This document shows positions 12,918 to 27,969 of a DNA stretch of 64,000 bases, piece by piece; the stretch's first letter is position 1; each line of letters starts with the position of its first letter. The stretch lies in the NCBI GenBank assembly GCA_030407005.1, contig JAUDYN010000008.1:1736001-1800000 (forward strand), written 5' to 3'. Under the pieces are notes generated by a model that saw only the letters and a list, made by a program, of their open reading frames with translations, did no database searches and had not been told where the DNA came from. The DNA is from Desarmillaria ectypa. Lineage: Eukaryota > Basidiomycota > Agaricomycetes > Agaricales > Physalacriaceae. The translations under genes and the position numbers were made by a program.

Positions 12918-14448
12918 CTACGACAACGATGCGCCTACAAAGGTTGGGGCGATGCACACTCCCTCTTTAGTTCTAATTCGATGTATCTTCTTCGTTTTGG
13001 GGTTCACCCATGCCGCCTCCCTGGTTTCCAACGTGATGAAACCTTCAGATAGCCTGAGCCTTCACGTAATGCAAATGCCAGACGTTCACTTACCTGGCTG
13101 AATGGTCTCAAAAATCTTCTTCTTTGGGTTCAATTGAGAAAGAGCCGTCGCGTCTGTTTTGTTCGGTTATTCACAGTCAGTGAAGTGAAATAGCGCAGCG
13201 TACTCTCAAACTCTTCGCCTTCGAAGTACACTCGATCACCAGGCTTCGAGTTAGCAGGAGGTTGAATTAATTCAACACCACCGTCTTTACCGTCCTTGTG
13301 GGTTGCCTAGCGAAGAGAGCCAACTTCATTGACAGGGTCGTAGCAGAACACGTTGAACTCACGGCAAGAACCATCGCGAAACTCTTGACACCACGCATGT
13401 TGGCCGGCTTCAGATTACACTGCGATAAAGAAATAAACATAAATCTCAGTATACCTGAAGAGGCTACGCACAACGGCAACGAGGTATTTATCTCGCATCT
13501 CTTCGATGGGAACATAGTTTACAAGACCGGAAACGACAGTCCGAGGACCTGTTTCTTCGCCGATGTCAACTTGCTCGATGTACAAGCCATCGGCATCAGG
13601 ATGTTTCTTGACTACGCAGATATGAGTACAAAGATATCAGTCGAGGTAATGGATACACACCGTCAATGATGTGTCCAACGCGAAGGTCGATCATGGATGG
13701 AACGGGCTCTCCTTCATCTGCAGCAGGGGCTTTTCCTGCCTTTTTCTTTCCAGAATCTTGGGTAACGATATCTTTCTTCTTCTCTTTCTTCTCCTTTTTC
13801 TGTTGAGGCTTGCCTTCAGCTGCAGGTGAAGCTTCTTTAGACGACTTCTCAGCTGGTGGCGAAGGAGCCTGGGTTGGTGTACTGGATGCCTTCAGTTTTT
13901 TCTTGGGTGGCTCGGCAGTCCGGTCAATTTTAGGAGTATTTGTAAAGTCAAATGCGACAAGGGGAAAGATAGAGAGGGGATCTGCAGCTTTTCGGACAGG
14001 AGAACTTGACTGGATGTGGTCGAAGTAGCGCGTCAAAGCGGGATGTGAATAGTATTGCGGTGGTTGTAATTTTGCCTGATAAAGTGAAATATCAGGAATA
14101 AAAATGTAGCTGAGATCGATGGTACTGACAAAGGTGGGATGTAGGGCACCATACAGTGCAACGTCGGCAGCGGTCAGGTAATTGTTCACAATGTATGTGC
14201 GAGGTACCAGTTGGGTATCGAGATTCTTTAAAACATGAGAAGCAATTACAACGACCGATGAAAATTTTTCTTACCTTGAAATTGTCTTCCTTCACCAAGT
14301 CACCCTGTCTGACTTTTTCAATCCATCCCGCGACTTCAATCTTATCAGCATCTGTTTGTCCAAGAAGAGAGGTGCCGTTGTTCGTAGCAGATAGGACCAG
14401 ATCCTTTACAGAGCCATTGAGCTTTGATACAGAGTCCGCAAAAGACAT
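12918..14448 (-). CDS. ARC1: Arc1/AIMP1-like tRNA-binding aminoacylation cofactor
   Basis: Cytosolic protein that binds tRNA and holds aminoacyl-tRNA synthetases (in yeast, MetRS and GluRS). The start at 14448 reads [20 protein letters not shown]. The first third resembles the GST-like docking domain ([20 protein letters not shown]). A Lys/Pro-rich linker follows ([13 protein letters not shown]), typical of tRNA-contacting linkers. The C-terminal EMAPII/OB-fold domain is complete: [99 protein letters not shown] and [20 protein letters not shown], ending [14 protein letters not shown]. Six introns, all GT-AG, keep the frame. The gene symbol is by orthology to yeast ARC1. Confidence 0.88.
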
Positions 14449-14687
14449 GGCAGATGGTTGTGCAAATGATAATCGCGGTACGAACCGATGAAAACGAGTC
14501 AGAAGAAACTCCATCTACCATCGGCACGTGCCCTCCCGCGAAGAAAAACGCGAACCAAGCCGCGACACTTTCCTAGCTAATTACCGCGTTTTGATTTCAT
14601 TGATTCATCATGTGAATTGTCAAAATAACTAATGTAGCAAGCACAGCCTGTGCTAACGACTCTGCCCAAGTTCCATGCTATGAGGTG

Positions 14688-18958
<4,271 letters not shown>

Positions 18959-19010
18959 GTCGGGAAGTCGATACTATACTATACTTAGTGGAGGCTAGAG
19001 GTGCAAAATT

Positions 19011-19022
19011 TTAACCCTAACC
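19011..19022. promoter_or_regulatory. Telo-box (TTAACCCTAACC) in the DHR1 promoter
   Basis: The plus-strand word TTAACCCTAACC (GGTTAGGGTTAA on the DHR1 strand) sits 53-64 bases before the DHR1 start codon. In many fungi and plants, AACCCTAA boxes drive ribosomal-protein and ribosome-assembly genes through Tbf1/TRF-like Myb factors. The position and the target gene's role fit. Binding is inferred, not shown. Confidence 0.5.
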
Positions 19023-19193
19023 TTAGCTTGCAACGGAGATACAGTCGTCGGTCCGCATTTTTGCTTAAAGAGTAAGTGATAAGTTGCAGTCGGTTGCAGT
19101 TGGATAAGTCGTCATGCTCAGTTACTTAGACCCAGTTCGGATCCCACGGATAAACTGCTAAAGTACAGAATACAATCAGACATCAAAAATAAA

Positions 19194-21928
19194 TTAATGA
19201 GTGCTCCTGGACTTCGGCCTAGAGTCTATTGGCCTTGCTGAAAGACTTCTTCCCCTCCTTGGAGGTTCAGATGGGATTCTAGAAGGCCCTTGCGGTGCTG
19301 GAGTCTGAGCCCTCCCGACTGAACGTCCCCTTCTAATCGGCTCTTTGACGAACGGTTCAGACTCAGAATCATCAATTACCTCTTCGAATCGAGCTTTTCC
19401 TTTCCCCTTGTCCTGCCTGACGGAGTGACGCGCATCTTTCTGGTCGCGCACGCCTGGTGGCGGCGACACTTGTGTAGAGTCCAGCTCTACGATGTCCGCC
19501 TCCTCCTCAATCCGGAACGATACGCGCCTTCCTCTGGACCGACTTCTTGTCACCAAAGAGCTGGCCCGGCTGGAAGTTTGCACTCTCTCGGGAGCTGGTG
19601 ACGATTGCACATCAGGCGACGACGGTGGCAAAGTGGCTCTTGATAGATTAGGGTCAAATTCGTAAGGGTGAGGATGCATGCGCTGAGTGGGCGTATTGTA
19701 CATGGAGCTAGATGCAGAGCCGGAAAAGCCGCGATGACGGCTGGGTGTATATGGAGATACGGGCGGCAGTGGGTGACGCTCGACTCCTGACCAAGAACCA
19801 GCTAAAGCAGAGAGTTGATGCATTGCCTGTGAGATGATATATTGCGCTCGAGGATCATACAAAGGCACGTAAGGAGGTCCATGCTCTCTTGGCGGGTAGG
19901 CGGGAGGGTATGGGTAATAATGTTCAGATGGAGGTGGGGGGTTAAAATGACTCTGCGACCGTCGGGGTGGGGGTGAATGCCGATGGAATGAATATACCTC
20001 GTCGTCTGATTCAGGTGACCTGAGCTTCGTCTTGGACCGCCGCTTCGTCATAATATTTTGCTTTGGAGGAGTCCTCTCGATTTCTACGGGACTGAGTAAA
20101 GAGCAATAAGGACGCGAAAATATGAAAACCCACCTTCCACAGATGATTCACGGTCACTGACAGGTGCAGGAGTGGTAGATCTGGAGTAGCGCGAAGAAAT
20201 GTCGAGCTTCGAAGAACCAGGATCAACGTGTATGTCTGAAACCCGTTTGCGCTTTCGTGTTACATTTTCGTCTGTTGGCGCTAGGTCTTCGATCCTCTTC
20301 CGTGGAGATGTTTGATTCCCCCTTGAGCTTGCGGTGAAAGCAACCGCCTTACCCTTTCCCTTCAATGGAGAGCTTGGAGCAGATGTGTCAGTCCCTACGC
20401 CAGGACTATCGCTATCATAACCGAGGTCCAGGTTATGAACCTCGTAAGAACGTTGTTGGGGTGTCTTCTTTTCGTCAACCTTCTCTGGAGTCAACACTAA
20501 TTTCCCCTTTCCTTTGAGTATTTTCTGCCCCCTTTCTGTCCTTCTCCCTCCCTCGACTTCCCTGGCCCGAGATTGAGACCGTGGCTGTTCGACAATGACA
20601 ACCTCGGTTTTAAGACGTCTCTCCTGCACTGTGGATTGCGGCTGAGGAGTTCCTGCGACCACCGCCTGCGACTTTGTCTTCTTCAATGCCTTTATCGGAG
20701 AAGGGCGCTTGTTGCCTATACTCATCGTAGTTAAGTCCAAACGAGGAGGCGGTGTCTCGGAGTCTTCGACACGGAAGAGGGTCCGGGATTTGGATGGCTT
20801 AGGTCTTAGTCCACTTGAGCGCGTTCTTGGATGCGAAACTGACCGTTCAGACTCAGGACACGTTGGTGTGGGTGAAGGGGACAGCAATGGAATAGCAAAG
20901 GGCTCGATGTCCTCGACTTCAGCAGGTGGGACGGACGAAGACGAACGAGGAGGTGTTTGAAGCTGCGGAGGAGGGGGTCTCGGCGGATTTTTAGTTGGTT
21001 TTGCAGGAGACGTAGAGGATTTACGCAAGGGCTTGTTAGGCTTATTAGGAGAAGGCGGGGCCGCAGGGGGAGAAGACAGCAGTTTAGGGATGACGTCGGG
21101 CTCAATATTCTCGATTTCTGTCACTTCTACTGGCAAATAGACGTCGTCTTCACCCCATGGGCAGAAATCATCGTCAGAATCGGAGACATGGTCTTGGCTC
21201 GGTGTATGTGGCGCGCTCTCCAGAACCTGTACTTCGTCGTCACTTTCATCATCACTGTCTGCACGATGGTCACTGTTCTGGGCACTGTGGTCAGCGTCAT
21301 CAGCCGTATACACATCCTCTTCCTCGCTGCCACATATCTCCTTCCGACGCCTCTCTGCCTCTGAAAATTCCTTCAAAAGTTCTGCATCGTCAGGATCATC
21401 AGGATCGATAGCCCGGGACCGTATGACAGATCGCCCCAAAAGTGAAAGATCAGCCTCTTCGGCAGAGTCACCAAGACAATCCAGCTCATCTGTGCTCTCT
21501 TCTTCAAGGACTTCCTCTTCTTCTCCAGTCGACCTATCGTCATTCCCTTCATCCTCATCGGCGAACCGTCCAACTTCCCACCGACCCATGGACCTCAGGA
21601 CCCCTCTATCTTTGATCACGTCGCCTGTGACGATGTCTATAATGTCGTCTTCGTCGATTCTCCGAGAGTAACGTTCTGCGAGACGATCCCATACATCTAA
21701 CAAGCGCCTTTCAGATTCGGCCCTTGCCTGGTCAAAATCGATAAACTGGTCTTGCACTGAGGACGAAGCAGCCCGTCCCGGTGTTGATAAACGACGACGC
21801 TTCGGTGGTGGCACCGAGCCAGGCGTTCGCCATCTTGCAGAGAAGAAAGAAGGGGACTGTGGGGGAGACAGCGACGGCGTAATGGGCGCGGTCGTTGTCG
21901 GAAGTGGCTTTGACGGTTGACGATGCAT
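19194..21928 (-). CDS. SCM3: Scm3/HJURP-like centromeric histone chaperone with long disordered tail
   Basis: Two large exons joined by a 53-base GT-AG intron (about 20076-20128) give a protein of nearly 900 residues. The start at 21928 reads MHRQPSKPLP. Residues about 70-115 carry RRLLDVWDRLAERYSRRIDE, DDIIDIVTGDVIKDRGVLRS, which matches the Scm3 core pattern (helix, then D-x-I-D-L-x-T-G-x-I-x-x-D-x-G-x-L-R). Scm3 escorts the centromeric H3 variant (CENP-A) to centromeres. The rest is acidic then Pro/Ser/Arg-rich and probably disordered, with many SP/TP sites and basic RS stretches (PIRRGRSVGRA, PPRRGRSLSA). Yeast Scm3 is much shorter; long forms are known in filamentous fungi and basidiomycetes. 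The assignment rests on the short core only. Confidence 0.68.
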
Positions 21929-22241
21929 ATGCGCGCCGCCGGGGGTTGCGAAATTCAAAAACGACGCGTGCGCCACGCAACGAGCACGTGATTATTTTGT
22001 TTGCAGGTGCTTGGCAACGCGCTCTATCAGCGCTGCTGAGTCAGCCGCGTATTGTTGTCGACCATTGTAACCATTGTCAAAAGGAACTGACGCGTCGGAG
22101 ACCATGCGAAGCCATTATTCGGACCTCGGTACGTATTGTTCTCCTACTTATACCCTCCAGGTTTCCTTCTTTTCTTTTTCTTTCTTACTACCATCATCTC
22201 CTCGACATTTGGCTGCGCCAGTCACCCACATTCTTTCAAAG

Positions 22242-24473
22242 ATGCTATTCTTCACATTCGTTCTCCAGCTTCTCATCTTCATCACGTTCACTAATGCCCT
22301 TGCCATTCCTTTTAGACGGGCACACTTCCACCAAGGCAGAAACAGAAAACTTCGAATTCGACAATCCCCTTCCACTATTTCTTTGTCGGTAGCTAGTTCT
22401 ACCTCGACATCAGCCTCTTCATCTGTATCCGTTGCCGTGTCTGCGCCCTCATGTCTAATGAGGCCATCGTCATCTTCAGAGACTTCATCGACGCTTTCCG
22501 TCTCAACAGCATCTGACACTACCGGCAATGCAGTTCTCAGTTCTTCGGCTGCAACTGCAACTGCCTCATCGACAATTCTTGCCTCAGCAGCATCTGATGC
22601 CGTTCCAAGTATTTCTCCGTCTGCGATGGAAGTGTCTGCCTCGTCAATCGCCCCGATCTCAACATCGAATGCCAGTACTGCAACAATCACTTCCTCCTCT
22701 ACAACCGCAACCGCGTCTTCATCTGACAATTCCGTAAGAAAATTTGTCGTAGCACATCATATGGTTGGCAACACGTACCCATACACGTCCGATGATTGGG
22801 CAGAAGACATATCCCTCGCTTCTGCATCTGGAATTGATGGCTTTGCCTTGAACGTCGGCGTCGACAATTTTGAAAAAGATCAAGTTGCCGCCGCGTACGT
22901 CTGTTTTCATGGGAGTCGCCACCTTCTCCAATCTAATTCCACCAATTAGATATGATGCTGCCCAACAATCAGGCCTGGATTTCAAGTTGTTCCTTTCTCT
23001 TGACATGACGTATGTACATAATAATTGTCGTCGGTGTACTTTCTCACCCTTTCCATAGTTCATTGCCGTGTGCGACGGCAGATGATGCCCAGTCGATACG
23101 ATCATGGGTGCAAACATACACTACGCACAGCAATCAGCTTATATATGATTCCCGTGCATTGGTCTCTACGTTCTCCGGAGAGTCTTGTACGTTCGGCCAG
23201 AGCAGCGTTGTAGAGGGATGGAAGTCCCAATTTGTTCAGCATTCCGACCTTCAGGGCCAGATCTTTTTTGTTCCGTCCTTCTTCGTAGATCCATCGACCT
23301 TTTCGGATTACAAAGATGTCATGGACGGAGATTATAATGCCCGTTAACTCCTCGTTTTCATGCACTCGCTACTTTTACTTACTTGCGCTCTTATAGTGGA
23401 ATTCTGGCTGGCCCGTGGACTTGACAACGTCTGTCGCTGATGCGATCTTGGCGAATGCAAGTTCTTCCACCAGCGGGAGTACAGCCAATGCCTCCCTGAT
23501 TGCGGCTACAATGGTTTCAGCGACATCCAACGTCGAATCAGTGCTCAATCGGTTCATCGGTTCAACGGAAACAGATCAACAGCATCTGGAGGGATTGGCA
23601 GCCCTTTCAGACGGGCTCTCCTCTCGAGATGAGTCCAGTTCCGAGCTTGCATATATGGCTGCTGTCTCCCCTTGGTTCTTCACGCACTATGGCCCCGATA
23701 CTTACAACAAAAATGTATGTGGCGCGACTGATTGTGTCCTCTTAATTTCCTTATACTGGTTATCTAGTTTGTCTACCTATCTGACGAGCACCTATACTCC
23801 CGGCGCTGGGAATCCTTAGTTGAATCTAGGGATTCTATCAGTATTGTGGAGATAAACACTTGGAACGATTACGGCGAATCTCATTATATCGGGCCCATCA
23901 AGGGCGCTCAACCTAACAGTGAAGCATGGACGAACGGTATGAACCACACAGGTGTGTCTGAGTGTGAATCGTCACTGCTTGCGATATTGAAACCCTCTCA
24001 GCATGGTTGGGGTTGACCGCATATTATGCATCTGCCTTCAAGACTGGAACTTACCCAATAATCGAGAAGGACCAAATCTACATGTGGTCACGGCCTCACC
24101 CTGCAGCTGCAGAGGCGCCTGATTCTGTAGCCCAGCCCACTAATTACCAACTGGTACGCATCTGACGCACTCCATCTTCTCTAGTGTTTATGTGTGTTAT
24201 CTTTAGTTCCAAGATTACGTTTGGGCTGTCGTCCTCACCACTGCTCCGTCGTCTGTGACGCTGAGCACTTCGGATTCTTCGTCACAAACATTTGATGTCC
24301 CTGCTGGTCTAAGCAAGCTCTCTGTTCCTATCAGTCCCGGTGATACCATGAAAGGAACGATTGCTAGAGACGGCCAGACTGTGGTCGAGCTGAACGCTGA
24401 CAGCTTTATTTTCGAAGGCAGTCCACAGACATATAACTATAATGCTTTCGTCGCCAGCGCAAGCGCTAAGTAA
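22242..24473 (+). CDS. Glycoside hydrolase family 71 alpha-1,3-glucanase (mutanase)
   Basis: Secreted endo-alpha-1,3-glucanase acting on fungal wall alpha-glucan. The chosen start at 22242 gives a signal peptide (MLFFTFVLQLLIFITFTNAL); earlier in-frame ATGs would place it internally. A Ser/Thr/Ala-rich stretch of about 130 residues precedes the catalytic domain. That domain starts KFVVAHHMVGNTYPYTSDDW and continues GIDGFALNVGVDNFEKDQVA, GLDFKLFLSLDMT, GQIFFVPSFFVDPSTFSDYK, GWPVDLTTSVADAIL, YMAAVSPWFFTHYGPDTYNK, SISIVEINTWNDYGESHYIG and NHTAWLGLTAYYASAFKTGT, all GH71 hallmarks, including the acidic residues in DMT and EINTWNDYGES. A beta-rich C-terminal part ends at 24473. Five or so short introns. 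It diverges from the SCM3-like gene, with 313 bases between the start codons. Confidence 0.9.
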
Positions 24474-24962
24474 AAAATCTCAGTATATCGGGTTTCGCCA
24501 AACGTCGGGAACGTTGATACTGAATGTCGTTTCTTGATAGAACATGTATTAGTAGCTTTAGGTCTGCCAATCAATGTACATGTACTTGTATGGGGTGCTC
24601 GGTGCTTATCTGCGAAGGTCGGACTGCTGTATTTCCAGCGCCTGTAACCTCAACCTGATTGCTCCTTCCATTTTCCCAACCAGGATTTGTTCAACTTTGT
24701 GGCGACTGCCCATCATGGGGAGCAAACGCCGCTCCATCTGTTGGAAGACAGCCCAGGTTAGGATCTCTCACTGATCTGGTGATACCTCGGCAAATCTCGG
24801 TTCTCGAGATTCAAGATTTATTATCTTGGCAGACATGGTGAGAGACGTCCTTAAGCAGGCTGACCCGGCATGATGTCACCAGAATGTTGGGGTGTTATCT
24901 ATCAACCAGCAAGATTTGCGTCCTCACGGCCCCCACCGAGTCGATCTCACGACGTGGTCACC
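24474..24962. other. Intergenic region
   Basis: Terminator of the GH71 gene and promoter of the next gene; no coding signal seen. Confidence 0.4.
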
Positions 24963-26219
24963 ATGTCTGACTCTACGAATATCACCTATATCGTGGATGA
25001 TAGTGACAGTGCTATCGAGTATCTGTGTACATCGACGCACCAGAGGGTCACTAATTCGTACTTCCACGATACTTGGTCATCAATAGCCAGCACGGACTGC
25101 AAAGGTGGCTGGTTCCAGTACAAGTTTAATGGTGAGATATGTCCCTCATGCATCTCAGTCCGAGACATTGTCTTACCCGATCTTGTGTGCAGGTACAAAG
25201 GTGCACATATCCTCCCCCATCACGAGATATGGGCAGGATTATACTGTGAATATGGACTCCGCCGGTGCACTCATTGAGTACGGCAATGGTATATACACGT
25301 CCAGCCCGCTGCATGATGGAGAGCACACTATTATCTATGCTATCGGCCGTGAAGATCTGTATCCTGCTTTCGACTACCTAACTGTCGAAGCAGGTTCATC
25401 GACGCAGATGAAGGGGCGCACAGTCATCGTCGATGATTATGACCCTGATATAGCATTCTCTGGCAATTGGTCCAAAGTAGCCATCTATCCCATGGAGTTC
25501 GACTATTCTACCGGTCCGTATAAGAACACTGCTCACTGGAGTAACACTGCCGGAGACTCGTTCTCATTTCGGTTCTATGGTGCGTGGCTTCCCTGTGTCT
25601 CGTACATCTAACCTCAGTTTTTTTGGAACAGGATCGTCGGTTGCGGTGTACGGCATCATTAGCAATACTACCGACACTGGCAGCAATGCCGTACTTTCGT
25701 ACAGCGTGGACACGGAGAAAGCGACTACATCGGTATCTTTGGCTAATGGCACCAATCAGCCAATCCCAATGGCGCAGCTGTTCAGTGTCGATGTACCCGA
25801 TGGCTTGCATACACTCGTCGTGAACGTTACGTTCGTATTGAATTTGCGGCAAATTGGGATTGATTTCATCACCTACAATGCGTCGTTTGATTCAATATCA
25901 TCGCTTTCCGATTCACAGGTATCCGCCACTTCTTCTTCATCAAAGATGGCAAACGTGGGCACCATTGTCGGAGGTGTAGTTGGGGGGATCGCTTTTGTCA
26001 CGGTCTTTGCTCTATTCTTGTACATCCTCAAGAAGCGAGCACATCAACGACGTCGCACTCGGGCTGCTGCTGCCATCATCGGCAGGAATTACAATCCTCA
26101 CCTTGGTAAGTACCCTAGTGTCATGTCGTAAGTTCTAGTTTGATCTCCTCTCTCAAGATGCGAAGCACCAGCCCACCGTCGAAGCGTATCAAATGCGAGA
26201 CCAGAAGGCGGTGCCTTGA
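24963..26219 (+). CDS. Single-pass membrane protein with two lectin-like beta domains, unknown function
   Basis: The start at 24963 reads MSDSTNITYIVDDSDSAIEY with no signal peptide, as is common in this mushroom family. Domain one contains DCKGGWFQYKFNGTKVHISS and DGEHTIIYAIGREDLYPAFD. Domain two repeats the layout (GRTVIVDDYDPDIAFSGNWS, GDSFSFRFYG, SVAVYGIISNTTDTGSNAVL, DGLHTLVVNVTFV). A Ser-rich stalk precedes one membrane helix (GTIVGGVVGGIAFVTVFALF) and a basic stop-transfer stretch (KKRAHQRRRTR). After the last intron the cytosolic tail ends EAYQMRDQKAVP at 26219. The two repeated halves suggest a beta-sandwich tandem. Basidiomycete genomes carry many such proteins, and no tested function is known to me. 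Confidence 0.75.
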
Positions 26220-26431
26220 CGTTCCAAATACTGGTTGATTTAGTATATCACATCTGTTGCTTTTCATCCACTTGTACCACTACTTGTATCACAGTCGTAT
26301 CATCTTTGTATTTATAGCACTTCGAATTTCTCGTTCGATTTCCGGTTCAATTTAGGTAGGACGTCCGTACTAGCACTCGCAATCAATGAAGATTATCCGG
26401 TATTATTCAATAGTAGACAAAGTCCTCTCTA

Positions 26432-27707
26432 TCAGAAGATGGGTATAAAGTCCTGCATCCTATCCCTCGCATCTTGTGCTATGCACTCCGCTATCCACGT
26501 CACATTCCGAATCTCCTGCTCCTTCAATTTCATATAGGCATAAAAGATTCCATATTGGAATTGTTGAAGGAACGCCAGCTTGTTAAGATGCACTTCGGTG
26601 TTGAAGAAGCGATCCTCCAACTGTGATACTGCACTCAAATCATCGCCATTGCCGCTCAAGTGTGAGCTTTCAGCGAAGAACGACCGGTACTCCAACACAT
26701 TCTCGCAAACCTGTCGAACCTGGTCAATGTCATCCGCCTTCGCAAGCTGGTTATTGCCTTCTGGAAAGAGTCGGCCAATCGCAGGGAAAAGCTTAGCGCG
26801 CTGCTCTTTGCTGAGGTCTGTGTTGAAAGAGTTGATAGTGATATTGACCGTGCGGCGATCTGCTTCAAAGGATAGGATACGTTGCATGACGTCGGACGTG
26901 GTTGATCCGAGGGTCGAACAAAAGTTGTAGAAATCTTCGAGGTAGGCCTTGTAGACTGTGTTACGAATGATTTCGATGTTGAGGTCATCAAGGTCAGAAG
27001 CAGATAGACAGTCACGGAAATACGGTGCTATGCCATGTCCATGAATGCCGTTTCGGAAAGAAAATTTGCTAGGACTCACCCAGGGGAGTTTCAACTAAGA
27101 CACTCTGGTAAAGCTCCTCCACATTTGTCGCTACGCAGAGAGCGGGCATCGTATCAAACACCCCCAAGGGATGACAACGCTCCAACAGCTCGTGCGTGTC
27201 CCGTTCGTGCAGTGTTCCAGTGATGAGAAGGACGACATTGTCGATCATGTATGCATACCTGGAGTCTGTGAGAACGCGAACTACGAAGAGCACACCGCAC
27301 TAACGTGATGTAGTCCAGAAATTTGCTTAGGGGCTCCACAGCATTCGTTCTAAGGTAATTAAATTGGTCCACAAGAATCTGTGTTGCCTTGTCGGTGATG
27401 GTCGAGGTTGAAATCGGTAGGGGCTCATTGGCCAGAAAGTTGCCGTAGTCGGTCGCGGCCAGCTGTGTTCGAAAGTCTTGGAAGACAATAAATATTCGAG
27501 TTCCTGGGTGCTAATGTAGCTCACCTTCTAGCGTTTCGCATTGGGTTAGGTTGGCGTAATGGCTTTGAGTGAGGATGCCAGCCTTGTACCCCCGGACTGT
27601 GCCTTCAAGAAAACCGCTGTCGACCTGCAATAGAGCTGTGTAAGTTGAGCCGCGAGAGGATGAAATGCTGAAAATGGGCGCTGTACATTGAAAAATAAGG
27701 CCTCCAT
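26432..27707 (-). CDS. VMA6: V-type H+-ATPase subunit d (Vma6)
   Basis: Subunit d couples the central rotor of the V1 sector to the membrane c-ring of the vacuolar proton pump. The start at 27707 reads MEALFFN, followed after one intron by [20 protein letters not shown]. Then come [100 protein letters not shown] and [17 protein letters not shown], ending [21 protein letters not shown]. These match the AC39/subunit d family over its whole length of about 355 residues. Five introns. It looks intact, and its start faces a decayed transporter. Confidence 0.94.
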
Positions 27708-27969
27708 GATATAGTAGAGTGCAAGCTGTGTACTTACAAGCCGCTTCAGAATGGCATGTTCTTCCCACGATACTCTTTCTTACGAAGTTTCTCGTGTCAA
27801 AGTCCTCTTTCCTTTATTATATGCTGCCCTTTTGGTTTATCAATTATCATGATTTTGGATATTATACTAAGAAATGTATTGATTTACGGCTCTATTGTGT
27901 TAGATATCTGCACGCCTGATCGTGTCATTGAAGAGACTGTGATGCCAGCAAGGCATCCTCGGTTATGGA

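Noticed and set aside
22148..22729. 193-residue acidic frame on the minus strand
   Set aside because: Antisense of the Ser/Thr-rich stalk of the GH71 gene; no independent support.
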